Assembly: GCA_023231475.1 (NCBI GenBank) | Contig: JALJEE010002570.1 | Location: forward strand, 1-64,000 | Direction: 5' to 3' | Origin: Seison nebaliae | Lineage: Eukaryota > Rotifera > Pararotatoria > Seisonacea > Seisonidae | DNA length: 64,000 nucleotides | Part shown: in pieces, positions 37,603 through 50,235 of the stretch | Numbering within the stretch: position 1 is the stretch's first letter | Layout: each line of letters opens with the position of its first letter | The notes under the pieces: model-generated | The model's input: only the letters and a program-made list of their open reading frames with translations | Told to the model about the DNA's origin: nothing | The model's database searches: none | Translations under genes and position numbers: made by a program

Positions 37603-39652
37603 TTATAATTCTTCTATCGGTTTTGGTCGTAAACGTCTCGATTCTCGTAGAGCTAATTGATAGTCCGATCTCTGACGAATATTCTCAAAAATTTTCAACA
37701 TTTTCCTTCGAAATTCTTTAGGGTCGAACGAATAATTCGTAAATTTTTCATGTTCTCCCAACGTCGGATGATGACCACCATCTTCGGGAAATAATGTTCC
37801 CTTATCCGTCCAAGTTTCATATGTGACTCCTCTGAGACGTGCTAAGTCTAAATAACAATCCGGATCTCCACAATGATAACTAATTAAAAGAGTTTAAGAA
37901 ATTAAGAGAGATGTGGAAAAAAAGAGGAACATTTCAAAGATGGTTGCCCAATGAGGAAGAAATAATAAATGTGTTAATCCAGCACCATGCATTCCAACCA
38001 ATACGTCGGAACTTTGAGTAATTTTCAATTGTTCCTTGAAATTCATACTGGGATGGAAATGAATTAATCTTACCTGTTAAAGAAAAATAATTTGAAGAAA
38101 AAATCAAATAACTAAATGAACTTTAATACCATCAATTCCATTCAATACTTCAATCAATTTATCTTGATTAAGAATATTTCGATATTTTGTTCGTCGTTCC
38201 AAAATTGTCACTTGTAATTTGCCATCGGATGATGGCAGATATTTTGGAATTTTTAATCGATGTAAGAAGAATTCGGAGAAAGTTCTATGAACAAATTATA
38301 TTTTAATTTTTTCGTTTCCAAATATAAATTAACTTTACCAAAGAAGTATTGTAACAGTTTCTGGTTAATGGCATATTGTAATATAATCCAAATCTCATTC
38401 GTGCTAATAAGGGAAACATTCCATGTTTCACACAAACCTTTCCAATTACGAAAAATCATAAATAATACTAAATAAAATGAGGAGGATTTTTGATAACTTT
38501 TTTTCCGTTAAATTCTCGAATGTATCGAATGGGACGATTAGTGAATGCTTCCCATGCTGAATTGAAGAAAGTTTGGAAATCGTAACTTGATGTATCCCAG
38601 AAAACTATTTGCATTTCCTAAAAATCATAGTAGTTTTGAGAGATTGATGAAAATTAAACATTTTGATTCCACTTATTCCAGATATGATAAGATCCATAAA
38701 GATTGACGAAATCACAAAAATGATGGAACATATTAATTCCTGGAAAGAGAATTGGAATTAGAGAATTTTTAAAGAGGAATAATAACCAGCATCTAATTTA
38801 ATGAAAACGGTTGGTCCAGTTAAATGGATATCACATTTGGGTAACTGATCAACTTGAGTATAATTTCCCAATTCCGCCCACCATGATTGCAATTGTGATC
38901 GATATTCTCCATTACTTAACCAACTATTCTTATTAAATTTACAAACACCACCGATTTGTTTGGGTCCGATAATATCTTCTCTATAACTACAAATGAAAAT
39001 GTTCCTCATTTATTATTAGACATTAGAAGACAATAAAACCGATCATAAGTATTGAATAGATTGGCAGTTTTAAAGTCCAAATAAAAATTTCTTAATTCAC
39101 AAACTTCAGCATTTTTCGAGCATTTCAATGATGATAAATTTTCTATGAAGAAAAATTAAAAAATTTTTTAAAAGTAATCAATTAAATAACTTTTCTTTTT
39201 ATCCGGTTGGCAATATTCTTTCATCGAATTCTTCTTCTTTCGAATATAACCGAAATCTCCTCCATCATAAAAGGAAGTAAATTGAGTTTGTCGATCTTTA
39301 AACTGAAATTAATTTAAATTAATTTGAAAATAAATATTAATTTCCAACCCAAGTTGGAACTTCACCGATACATTCGGGCATAAACATTCGATCTTGTACC
39401 TTACAATCATTTTCGTATCCCCAACAATTAGATGTATTAAGAAGTTCTTTAATGTGAAGTTGATGACTTTGAAAAAATTTGAGAAAAAAAAGAACTTTTG
39501 AAAGGACATTGCTGATCACTGCGACATTGTTCTAATAAATTTGGATTATTATTAAAAAAATAAGGTAAGTGGTTTGGAGGTAAATTGATCTGCTTCCAAT
39601 CGTAATGACCGAATACCAAATTAAATAAATTTACCAGGAAAATGAGAATCAT
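37603..39652 (-). CDS. EOGT: EGF-domain-specific O-GlcNAc transferase (EOGT)
   Basis: Eleven exons give 518 residues in perfect phase: 39652-39496, 39446-39349, 39302-39191, 39142-39040, 38986-38788 (or 38787), 38739-38660, 38617-38498, 38437-38334, 38284-38122, 38073-37931 and 37879-37603, with introns of 42-60 nt. Human EOGT has 527 residues. Diagnostic blocks in order: signal peptide, LPYFFNNN, NCWGYENDC, FGYIRKKK, INMFHHFCDFVNLY, ILNQDKLIEVLNG, VGMHGAGLTHLLFLPHW, CYLDLARLRGV and GGHHPTLGEHEKFTNYSF. The enzyme (GT61 family) transfers GlcNAc from UDP-GlcNAc to Ser/Thr between the fifth and sixth cysteines of EGF repeats in the ER lumen. The C-terminus is IEEL, a variant of the KDEL/HDEL retrieval signal. 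The gene is head to head with the CatSper-like gene. Confidence 0.96.
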
Positions 39653-39819
39653 CTATTCTTCGAAAAATCGGTTCGAGCTTTCAATTAAATAAATATGTTT
39701 CATTAATTCTGTCTCAATATTTAATCTTATTCTTATTTAGGAGAATGAGAAGAAAAGTTTAACGATATCTCGAGATTGAAATAAAAGAAAAGTTCCATAA
39801 TAACGGTTCCTAATTCAAA
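39653..39819. promoter_or_regulatory. Short bidirectional promoter region, EOGT / CatSper-like channel
   Basis: Only 167 bp separate the two start codons, so both genes must share upstream control DNA or have leaders that overlap. The interval is AT-rich; no TATA box or named site is asserted. Confidence 0.5.
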
Positions 39820-41738
39820 ATGGGACGAGCTACTCTAAGAGATATCACTCTGACTTATTCAAACAATTTTCGAAGACCATCGTTCGTTGCTTATCGAGTA
39901 ACGAAGAAAGAGAAATTGAAGGCAACAGCACCTTCGATCTTCAGCAAATTTCTCGACTTCTACTCTAAATATCTACCGCAAATTTACATTCTCTATTATA
40001 TTTGTGTTGTCTTTCATACGTTTTTACTTTTGAGTATTTGCTTCAAACCTGAAAGTTTCTTCTTCAAACAATCAACTCCAAAGTATTTGTTGAAGAGTTA
40101 CAAGTACATGTTCATCACCAAATCAATTTACTTTATCCTTTTCGATATCTTATTTGGAATATATTTGTTACATCTCATACTCTTATTACCAGTGCGATAT
40201 CATATCATTACTCAATATCCATATGATCTATTCGATATCATCTATATCATTTTTCATGTCTCTACTCTATTCTATGGTGGACCGGGGTATTTACAATATC
40301 AAACGTTGGTCTGGTGTCTAAAACCTTTCCGTCTTATAGAAATACTTTCAAAAATGCCTCGATTAAATGTTTAGAACATTTCATTTAATGGACTATTATT
40401 CTTTCTTACATACGACTAATTTATAGAAATTAATAGAAGCTGTCTTTATGACTATTCGCGGCCCATTACTTTACACAGTCATGCTACTTTTCGAGGTTGT
40501 CTTCCTATTTGCTGTATTGGCATTCTTCTTCTTTGGAAATGATATTCCCAATGCCAAATTGGATAAAGAAGTTGCTCTCACAAACAATTATGTAACTGTT
40601 AACGAAAGTGCTGATGTCGACGAATTACTTCGTGATAAGAATTTCGGATCTTTTCGCTTCAACATCGCTACATTGCTGACATTCGTGTTTGTTAACATTT
40701 TTGACATTTTATTCCAATTCATATTTTTATAAATAAACTTCAAATGTACTTGACATAGCAAGACGGATGGTTCGAATTACAACGTCAATGGGATCTTCTC
40801 AATATCATGAAAGGCTCTCGCTATTTTATAGCCACATATATTATAGTAGCTCATTTTATTTTTACTAGCGTAATTGTGGCTATAATCATCTCGAATGTTC
40901 GAAAAGTGAACAGGTCGCTAGAGGTTTGTTGTTGTTTACGAGAATAATATTTGTTCATTTTCTTAAAATCTAATCATCATTGAAAATAGATTGAGGAAGA
41001 GAATAAAAATGCGATAATAAAAAAAATGAAACAGGATTTTACTCTTTCCAAATATAGAGGTACTATCTTCCATAATACGATAAAACATTATAAGGTTCTT
41101 CCACTCACATAGAGACACTTTCATTCTTCTTTATGTTTATGGAGAGAAAATTTATTCTTTCTTATTCTAACGCTTCTCCGGAAGTGAAAGAACGATCGAT
41201 TGGGAAAACTCGACAAATAATTTTCGAACATTTCCTTAATTGTTTTAAAATAATTAATTTTCTTCCTGTCATCCCGTGAATGGAACAACAAACTTATTAA
41301 CACTCTATTTTTTTATGAATTGACGAAGTGACGTCTCTGATTCAAAGGAATCATTTAACTATTTTACTTCCTTTTCTTCCAATCACTATTATAATTAAAC
41401 AATTCGCAAACAGTTAGGAATGAAAGGAATGAACGAACGTCTCTTGGAAACGGGGAAGAAATTGAAGAATGATATTTTTATTATTCCCAATTCGTTAATG
41501 ATTAATCCGATTTGGATCGAAACGTTGTTAGTTACTCTTAGACACACTCAAGAATTAAATCACAGGTATCTTATTTTATCGCTCACAATATAATTAATTC
41601 AAACATTTTATATATAGAATATTGAACATACATTCAGAAATATGCTCTAACTTATGTACTTACTATGAGTTGCATCATGAAAAATTAAAGGATCCCAAAT
41701 GGAAGAACTTCTTTAAAAATCATTACGATAGAAAATAA
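39820..41738 (+). CDS. CatSper-like single-domain six-helix cation channel
   Basis: Six exons join in phase: 39820-40368, 40427-40690, 40759-40923, 40990-41059, 41418-41565 and 41618-41738, giving 438 residues. Hydrophobic S1-S3 segments span about residues 50-165. The S4 region carries regularly placed basics (CLKPFRLIEILSKMPRLNK). S5 follows (PLLYTVMLLFEVVFLFAVLA). The pore exon junction creates TLLTFVFQDGWFELQRQW, matching the CatSper pore pattern in which an acidic residue sits before a Trp (compare QDGW in CatSper4). S6 is FIATYIIVAHFIFTSVIVAI, then a charged cytosolic tail. Length matches CatSper3/4 (about 400-470 residues). CatSper subunits form the sperm flagellar calcium channel as heterotetramers. 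A CatSper-related or other single-repeat voltage-gated channel cannot be excluded; a two-domain TPC is excluded by length. A poly(A) signal AATAAA lies at 41745-41750. Confidence 0.72.
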
Positions 41739-42338
41739 GACGGAAATAAACTGAATAAATATATATAAAACTTTTTCCTGATATGTTTATACGTTAGAAA
41801 AATATATATGTTAAATATATGTTGTTTAAAATAAATAAAAAAATAATTATATATATCTTTAAAATTTCTTGATATTTTTCATTTATGAATTTTTAAAAAA
41901 AAATTTAAAAAGACTTTTTGTCTCATCTTAAAACACAATTTTATCTGGATTTGATATTTTTATAGCTTTTCAGACATATAGAGATACTTTCAGATGTAAA
42001 TACTGTAGCACATAAAGAAACTGATAAGATATCATACGATAAAATTCACAGTTAAAAATGAAAAATTAAATGAACGAAACACGAAACGCGGATAAGTTAT
42101 ATTTTGTATTTTATCTAAAAATTCGTTTACTTATTGTTGTAACGTGATTGCGTTAGATTTTGATATTTTAAACAATTTTAATTTTTTTGAAAACCTTATA
42201 AAAGGACATTGATGTCAATTTAATGTTACAATTAAAGCTTGAGGTACATGAATAGATAATGATAAGTTATCGAATATAATAAATTCAAATTAGAATATTG
42301 AGCTCGATGATTTCTAAGTTCTGTCGGGGAAAACAATT
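41739..42338. other. Intergenic, CatSper-like to NOMO
   Basis: 0.6 kb, very AT-rich, holding the CatSper-like poly(A) signal at its start and the NOMO promoter at its end. No repeat or RNA gene is noticed. Confidence 0.35.
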
Positions 42339-45300
42339 ATGTTCATGAAATGTTGGTCAACAATTTGGGTGGTGTGCATTCTGTTTGCATCAATTAATTG
42401 TGATGATTTTGATGATGACAATTTCATAAGTTGCGTTGGATTTATTCGATCGTCTGATGGAACGATAAAGATTCCTTATGAAACATTGAAAGTTCAATTG
42501 AAGTTATTAAATGGTGAAGTGAGAACAGAAGTGAATGTTGCACCAAATAATGGAGATTACATGATTCCTATTTACGAGAAAATTAAAAGAAAATATATTT
42601 TGGAAGTAGTGGCCCCGCGTGGTTGGTCGTTCAAGCAGAAGAGTTATCAGATCGAAATCGATGGGAAAACGGACAAATGTTCGAAAGGGGAAAATATCGA
42701 TTTTGAATTTGTTGGATTTGGTCTTTCTGGTTTGATAAATGGAGTAAAAAATATCAATAATGATATTCGTATAAAATTATTTCGATGGAATGATAATGTA
42801 TTAATTGAAGAAATGAAATTGACTGATGGTAATGAATATACATTCAACAACATTCTCCCTAATCAGTACTACGTCACATTCTCCTCCGATTTTTATCATT
42901 TGAAAAAAGTTTCATTTTTATTTTATTTTCAAATTTTTTAATTAAAAAAAATTTTCAGAAAAATATTTCTGTAACGATATCAAAGAATAATTGGAAAGCT
43001 GATCCAAATGAAATTATTGGAATCGGATTCAATTTGAAGATTCGATGTGACATAAAATGGAATTTCCAGTTCAATTTAATTGTTCATTCGTTGACGAAAG
43101 AAGAATGTCTCTCGAATGATGGCAAATTTGGAGATGATAAGAAATGTAAAAAGTCATTTAATTGTGAGAATGATTCGAATGTTTGGAAATTGAAAAAATA
43201 TTCGATAAATAAAAAATTATCTTATTCCATTGAAAATGTCCATTCGACAATTCTTGAAATGAAATCAAATATTATTCATTTAACAGAACTTAATCAGAAT
43301 ATGATTATCGATGTTTGTCATTCTTATCAATTCTTTATATTTGCTAATCATTTTTCTTTTAGATGAAATTAAATGAAATGAATTTTCATCTGAAATTACA
43401 TTATCTTGTAATGGATGAAATGATTATTGAACATTCAGATATTCTCGTCAATAAACAAGTTAAAACTAAAACTGACGTTTCCGGACATGTCAATCTCTCT
43501 CAATTGAAATTCAACGATATTATTGAATTGTCAAATGAAAATTTCATATTCCGAAAAATCGAATTAAATCAGGTAGAATTGGAGAAAATTATTTCAATGA
43601 AAGACAAATCTTCATTTTCTGTTCGAGCGTCTGGTATAAAAATCTGTTCGATGATCAAATGGAAACCAAACTCGATTAACAACCGTTTAATTCAGGGAAA
43701 TGATTTACAATTGAAATTATTGAAAAAGAAAAAATTATTAAATGAAATTAATATGAAAAAAGGAAGGACAGATAATTATTATGAGAATTGTCTAATTATC
43801 GGAGTGAAAGTGTTGAATGAGAATTTAGAAATAATTTTGAAAACGAAAAATTCAGATGATTTATCATTTTATCTTTCACCATCGAATTATATTATCAACA
43901 AAGAAACGATTGGAAATTATTTGAAAAATAAGAAAATTTTCCAATTCTATCAAATTGAACATTCCATCAAACTGCAAATGAATTGTTTATCAAAATGTGG
44001 AAATGAAAAATTGAAATTAATGAATAATGAAAAGGAGATAATTCCGATGAAATCAATAAAGAAATCAGAAAAGTTGATTGACTATCGAATTGATAATTTA
44101 TTGCCAGGAATTTATTCGTTAGAGACGAGTGAAATGAATAAAGCGATTTGTTGGGAGATTAAAAAAGAATATGAATCGATAAATTTATTGAAATATCAGA
44201 AGAATATGGAATTGGAATTGTCACCAATCAAAGAGAAAGGATTCACTCTTCAACTTCTTTCGAAATTATCGGGAATGAAAATAATTGTAAAAAAGATGAA
44301 TGAGGAAAAAGAAAGGAAAGAGGAAATTATTGATAATTTTGAATTGGAGCAAAATAAGAAGAAATTCCATTGTATTTATTCAACAAGTTAATTTTCAAAT
44401 TTTTTTTCTTAGAATCTTTTCTATCGTTTGTGTAGAGCCAGTGATTGTTGAAATTGAGAATAATTATTCAAATCATCTTATTCAAGAGAAATGGATAATT
44501 GATGAGAAATTCGATGAAGAGATAATTATCGATATTGATGAATATTATGCAGAATTCTCTTTGAAACTTCAACTATCTGACAATTTGATAAAGAATAAAG
44601 GATTAACCAGTAATAAATTATTTAATATGATTAATGATAACGATTTGATAACAACGAAATTAAACGGCAAATTAATTCGACCAACAAACAAACGACAAAC
44701 TGAAAAAAATACAATTTTTATGATATATTCAATTTATTCGAAGGAATCGATATTGAATGAATTAATAGTATATTCGAATAATTTCATTTTACCAGGAAAA
44801 AGTCCGGATGAATATGTCAAATCATTCAAACTCAATATCAATCAAATCGAACAATTTTTTATCGAATTATTTCCAATGACAATAATTCGACTTGAAAGTG
44901 ATCCCATCATTATGGATCTGAAAGGAAAAGTACAATTGGTACGTGAAAAAAAGAAGAGAGAAATAAAATTAATAACATCATTTCCATCATCCGGAATTAT
45001 GGAATGGAAAGAGATAGTAGAGAAGAATGATGAGATTCATGTGAATGTCTATCACAAAAATTATTTGTTCGAATTGACAAAATGTTCAAACGAGAAATTA
45101 CCAAAATCTGGAGATTATTTATTTTATAATTTATACTGTGAAAAGATTATCGGATTTAAACGATCTGGTATTATTATTACTCTGTTATATGAAGATAAAC
45201 ATCCCATATCTGGAGTGACTGTTAATTTAGTTGCCGATGATGAGAAACGTCGAAATGAGAAAAGTGACAATAGTGGAATTGTTTCATTTTCCGATTTAAC

Positions 45301-46234
45301 TGTACAATCTTATTTCATGAGAGTTCTATTGCGAGAACATGATTTTGAACCGTCGTCTAAATTAATTAAATTAAATTCAGAAGGCGAACAAATAACTTTA
45401 ACGATAATTGGAAAACGAACTGCTTTCTCTTTAAGTGGTCATGTAATTTCTGTATTAAATAATCAAACATCACCAAATGAGAAAGTTCGATGTCAATTAA
45501 TCGAATGTGATATAACAAATGAACGATTAAAGAAATTATTGGATATATCAACCATATATGACGAGAACGTCATCGGTCAACAACAACAATTTGATGTAAC
45601 ATCAGAAAATGGAAATTTCCGTTTTAGATCACTCCTTCCAAATTGTCTATATGAAATTCAACGTCTTTTAAATAATCAACCAACTGGATTGAAACAACGT
45701 CATTTGATATCGAATGAAGATATCGAACAAATTCCATTATTAATTGGACGTCGTTATCTTCCATCGGATGATGATGATGAGAATAATAAATTAGAATTAT
45801 CTATATCATTCTTAATGAAAGATGATGTTCTTGGACAGAAATTATTACCAAAACATTTACTCCTTCAATGTATCATTAAACTTTATGATGGAAATGATAA
45901 TCGATTAATCTTAACCGAATCATTATCCACATCATGGATTCTCCTTCAAGTCAATCGACAATATTTAAAAAAGAAACTTTTAGTCAAATTAGAAATCCTT
46001 TCACATCAAACCACAATAGACGATAGTGTCCAAATGGATTCATCTCGAAATTATTTGACAATGATGATCGACGAACATCCCATTATCGATGAAATGATTC
46101 AATCAGAGAAAATATCAACTGGAATCATGTTGGATATATTGTCCTTACAATCATTCGTTACTGTACTTGTTGTTACTGTTCTTTTAATACTTCCTCATAT
46201 CGTTTATAAGAAATTCTTATGGAGACGAAGATAA
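42339..46234 (+). CDS. NOMO1: Nodal modulator (NOMO), ER membrane protein
   Basis: Four exons, 42339-42908, 42959-43312, 43363-44386 and 44436-46234, joined by introns of 50, 50 and 49 nt, encode 1248 residues (human NOMO about 1222). It has an N-terminal signal peptide (WVVCILFASINC) and then the NOMO start: CVGFIRSSDG, NVAPNNGDYMIPIY, APRGWSFKQKSY and CSKGENIDFEFVGFGLSG. A series of beta-sandwich (CNA-B/prealbumin-like) repeats follows, with late blocks VTVNLVADD, DNSGIVSFSDL, REHDFEPSSK, ITLTIIGKRTAFS and FRFRSLLPNCLYEIQ. A single transmembrane helix (VTVLVVTVLLILPHIVY) and a short basic tail end the protein. NOMO works with TMEM147 and nicalin in the ER BOS complex beside the translocon, helping multipass membrane protein insertion. 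Poly(A) signal candidate at 46389-46394. Confidence 0.95.
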
Positions 46235-46426
46235 ATATTCTGAATTGAAATTAAATGTAAAAAAAAATCATTTAAACATTTTTAAATTATTTCTTTCTTT
46301 ATTCGTTTGTCCCTAAACAAAAACTGTTTTTCTATTATTTTCTTCTCGTTATTTATAAATGTAACTTTCTCTACCGATTTTTTGGTTAAATAAAAATTGT
46401 AAAATTTTGTGACATGTCCTTAATTA

Positions 46427-48281
46427 ATTTGTTGAATCTGTTGAATTCTTATCGAAACAGTTAAATATTTTGTTTCGTTTATTTAAAAATTTCTATTCTC
46501 TAAAATTGAAAGGAATCAATTGCAAATTGGAGATTTTTTATAAGAATTCCACATTGGATCTGAAGGATTCTTATGGAAGATCTCGTCAAATTTCCATCAT
46601 CGATAAATTTACGGTTTCTCTCATAATTTAAATTTAAAAAACATTATTAAATTTAGAATGAAAATGAATTTTTAAAATTATTAATAAATTATATTGTGAT
46701 ATTCGTGTCGTATCATCAGAAAACTTCAGTTACCATTTACCATGAAAATGAAAAAATTTTCGATACAGACGATATTGTTACACATAATTCGATGAAAGAT
46801 AATTTATATCAAAATCTTTTTGCCTTGCACGAAAGAAGTTGTCTAACATGTCTTCCAATACAATTGAAAGATGTTAAAGGATTTGTTTATTTCGTGAAAT
46901 GTAAAGAAGAATGTCTACTGGTCAACCGGAACACATGGAATAATAAAATGGAATATTTTTTCATGTTAAATGGTAAATTGATCTTATTATACGATTCTCT
47001 CCTATCTAATAATTTGATACAATTAAAATTGGATATGGAAGAACATTTTCCACGTTTTTCAATTTTCATTTAATTATTTAGAATTTTCTTTAGTTTTCTT
47101 CTTTTACGATTTCCATACGAAACAACGTCGATATCATTCAAATCAATTGAGAATTATTTTATTGAAGGTGAATGAGATGGTGAAGGAATTAGTTGGAATA
47201 GAAAAGAAAATTAAAACGAAAATTCTCATAACACATCCAAGAGATTTCATACGTGTTAGATATGACGATTCAAAGAAATTGGATATTCGAAGTAATTTCC
47301 CAATAATACCCGTAAAACGGATTGATTTGTTTAAGATGAAAGTTAAATTTTACCATAATTAATATTACAACAATATTTACAATTAATCTTTTCTCTAAAG
47401 TTTATTGCTCAAATATTCCACAAATTTCTCATGAACATGATACTAGATGAGAAGACGAACAATATTTCTTTAGTTTTTCTCGATCAACATGCAATTCATG
47501 AAAGAATGAGACTCGAATATTTTAATAGTTAAATTTTGAGATTTATCCAATCTTTTATTAACATCTAATGTGAATTGCATTAACTTGTTTAGATCGTTCC
47601 AATGAATTGGTGTGGAAAATAATTCAATTATCACATCCAATCTTCTTCCCCAACATCTTTTTCACACATTCATTCGTTCAAGTGCGAAAATTGTTTAAAG
47701 AAGCTCGTTAGATTCAATTTTTTTCTTTTAATTTTTTTTTTTAATTTATCATTTTAAAAGATATCGAAATTGATATTGATTCCGAATCAATTTATGTGAA
47801 TTCAATACCAAAAGTTTTGATGGATAATTGCAATAAGAAAGATATATTATATGGATTACTTACTAATATTTCAATAGTATATTCTTTTTTAGAAGTTGTC
47901 ATTACTCAATACGTATATTCTTTTATCATATATACTTTTAAGAAATCGAATCAATTTGAAAGAGATAATATTCTGAATGAATTTCTTATCAAAGAGTCGT
48001 GTAAAAGTTTTAATAAATTTTGAGAAGTTCTAAATATTGGAAAATGTTCAGAAGCAGTTAAATTCGGTGATAAGTTATGCTTATCAGCCATTATCTTCTT
48101 ATTAATATACGCGAGACAGACGAAACATATATTCTCCTGCTGTCATGGACGTCCGTCAACAATTCAATATTCACTCTTCCGCCTACCGACGTTAAAAGAA
48201 AAGGTTTCCTTATTATTCATCACGAATATTACCGGAAATGAGAATTTTTTAGAGATTGCGGTCACCACAAAAACTGATTGA
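46427..48281 (+). CDS. MLH3: MLH3-like MutL homologue with eroded ATPase and intact endonuclease motifs
   Basis: Coding pieces in MLH3 order: a piece at about 46427-46630 that resembles the ATPase region around GFRGEAL but reads SYGRSRQISIID; the transducer part (46690-47060), ending YFFMLNGKLILLYDSLL; a piece to 47341 (LLKVNEMVKELVGI); then 47401-47527, 47593-47706, 47761-47876 and 47943 onward. The last set has GT-AG introns of 59, 65, 54 and 66 nt in phase. The nuclease motif DQHAIHERMRLE (47482-47517) keeps the DQHA-x2-E-x4-E metal-binding pattern, and CCHGRP is at 48138-48155. A TGA at 48021 must be removed by a further intron (for example about 47998-48051) or is a lesion. Human MLH3 has about 1450 residues; here the linker is almost absent. 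MLH3 pairs with MLH1 in meiotic crossover resolution and mismatch repair. Confidence 0.7.
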
Positions 48282-50235
48282 ATTTTTCAAACGTTTTTCT
48301 ATTGGCAACAAGTGTCATGATGAAGAGATGAATTAAAGTAACACATCTGGCAACTGCATCTTTACCTTCACCGATTATGAACTTCTTCTCTAGTTGATCA
48401 ACCGCAAAATGAAAATTGATGGAATATCAATATTGTTCATATGATTCTGATCTTGTTTATTTATCTTCGCAAAAATTTTCTTTTTTCGATAATTCCGTTT
48501 TCTTTTAATATCTGATAAATTGCCCACAATTTCTTCTAATGGAAATTATTGCGATTCATGCTTTTTCTACATAAAATTATATTCATAATATGAAATATTT
48601 CCATTAGATCTTGTCCATTCACATTCACGTGAGTGCGAATAGCCATTTATCAAACATAAAACAAGGAATCATGTTAGGGAAGATGATCGAGGGAGACACT
48701 TACGGAAAAGTGTAACGAAGTCAGTAGAAGAGGCAAGAGAATTATTCATTTTCGATTGTAGAGAAGTGGACTCCACATCTTCAACGGAAATGATGTAACA
48801 CCATCACATGACTAATGATGAAAGAAGTGCTAAGTATCGATCAATTTTTTTTCTATAACAACTTTTCTCAATTTTTTAGCAAACGCAAAAAATCTGATCT
48901 GTTATGTCTTGTAGGGAAAGTAGTCAAATTTCTCACCTATCGATTACGGAATGATTGTTTTCTTAATCATTCACACTTCTCTTAATCTGATACGTGTAGC
49001 TAATAAACCGATTGTGATGATGATGAAGTTGTTGAACAAGTTGAATTAGTGAAGATGTGTATCATAAATTTAGAGATTTCTCTTAATGTGATAATAGTTT
49101 TTGGGTTAATGCGAAAGTTCTTGAAAGGAAAATTTTGAAATTTTCCTGATAAATTTCTTAAAAAGTTTCTTTGCTTCCTTATCCGGAATGATGATCAGGA
49201 AGGTGTAGCTACTCACATGATCTGTGTCGCTCATTTCAAAGGAGGATGAAGGACAAGATCTGTAAGAGAAATGATAAAATTTTATATCACGTGAACAATG
49301 GTATGGGATGACCTTCGATAGATGGTAGAAAAGTAGAAAATCTACAAATATTCTAATAATTTTACCAGAATTATTCAAATGTTTCATCATCCGCAACTAC
49401 TCATAATTTGTCCATTCTCAACCTTATAATTATAGTAATGATGACATATGGTTCATTCGAAGAAATAGGTTAACTTCGTGAAAAAGATCTAAAAATTGAA
49501 AAAATTTCCGTTGAATGATGATGATTGTAGATGAGTTTTATGATGAAACTAATTTCATGAGATTCATCGATAACATTGACAATATAATTGGAAATTGATT
49601 GGAAATTAATTTCATAATTTCTTTTCTCTATTTAATATTCGTCATCAAAATAAATTATTCCAATCAATTGAAGTAGTCGATCGAAGTATGTCTGACATCC
49701 GGGACAAATTCTGACAAATGATTAACGGAAAAGTAAATATGTCGATATTGGGAATGGGTCAGGTGGAGGGACGGAACAAGTAGAATTTATCTTAATCGAC
49801 TTTTCATCTTCACATTGATAATCCTGGTGAGAACGAAGTGATCATTCTTCACAACATTTCATTCATCAATTTCATTCATTCATTCATTCATTCATCTCTT
49901 CTATTATCGTCGTGTGAGAAAGTAGTCTTCTAATAGAACATCGACAATTAATTGAGAGAAACCGACAAGATTGATGAGTACTCATCACAACCGAATATCT
50001 TCCAATACTTCTATCCTTAAATTTGAAGTCATATGAGAAAATCAGAACAATTTTTTTTGTTCATTCCGAATTAGAATTTCCGATAAAAAACAACTTCCAT
50101 CAAATTCATTAGAAATGCCGGTAACTGATATCCAACAAATCTGTTGAATGTTTTTTTTCTTTAACAATCTTTTTCGATACAATTGATCATTTTGTATTCA
50201 CACCTATAAATTCCACGATTAGTTCTAGTCGACGA
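48282..50235. other. Gene-poor region
   Basis: Nearly 2 kb without a supportable gene. A minus-strand open stretch at 49106-49396 reads as a mix of exon-like and intron-like sequence (one piece DTDHVSSYTFLIIIPDKEA) and cannot be tied to a family. A TTCA microsatellite lies at 49871-49895. Confidence 0.35.

Noticed and set aside
39446-39496. A 29-nt intron in EOGT bounded by the nearest AG
   Set aside because: That junction puts the following exon out of frame. A 49-nt intron using the next AG restores the frame that matches EOGT (NCWGYENDC).
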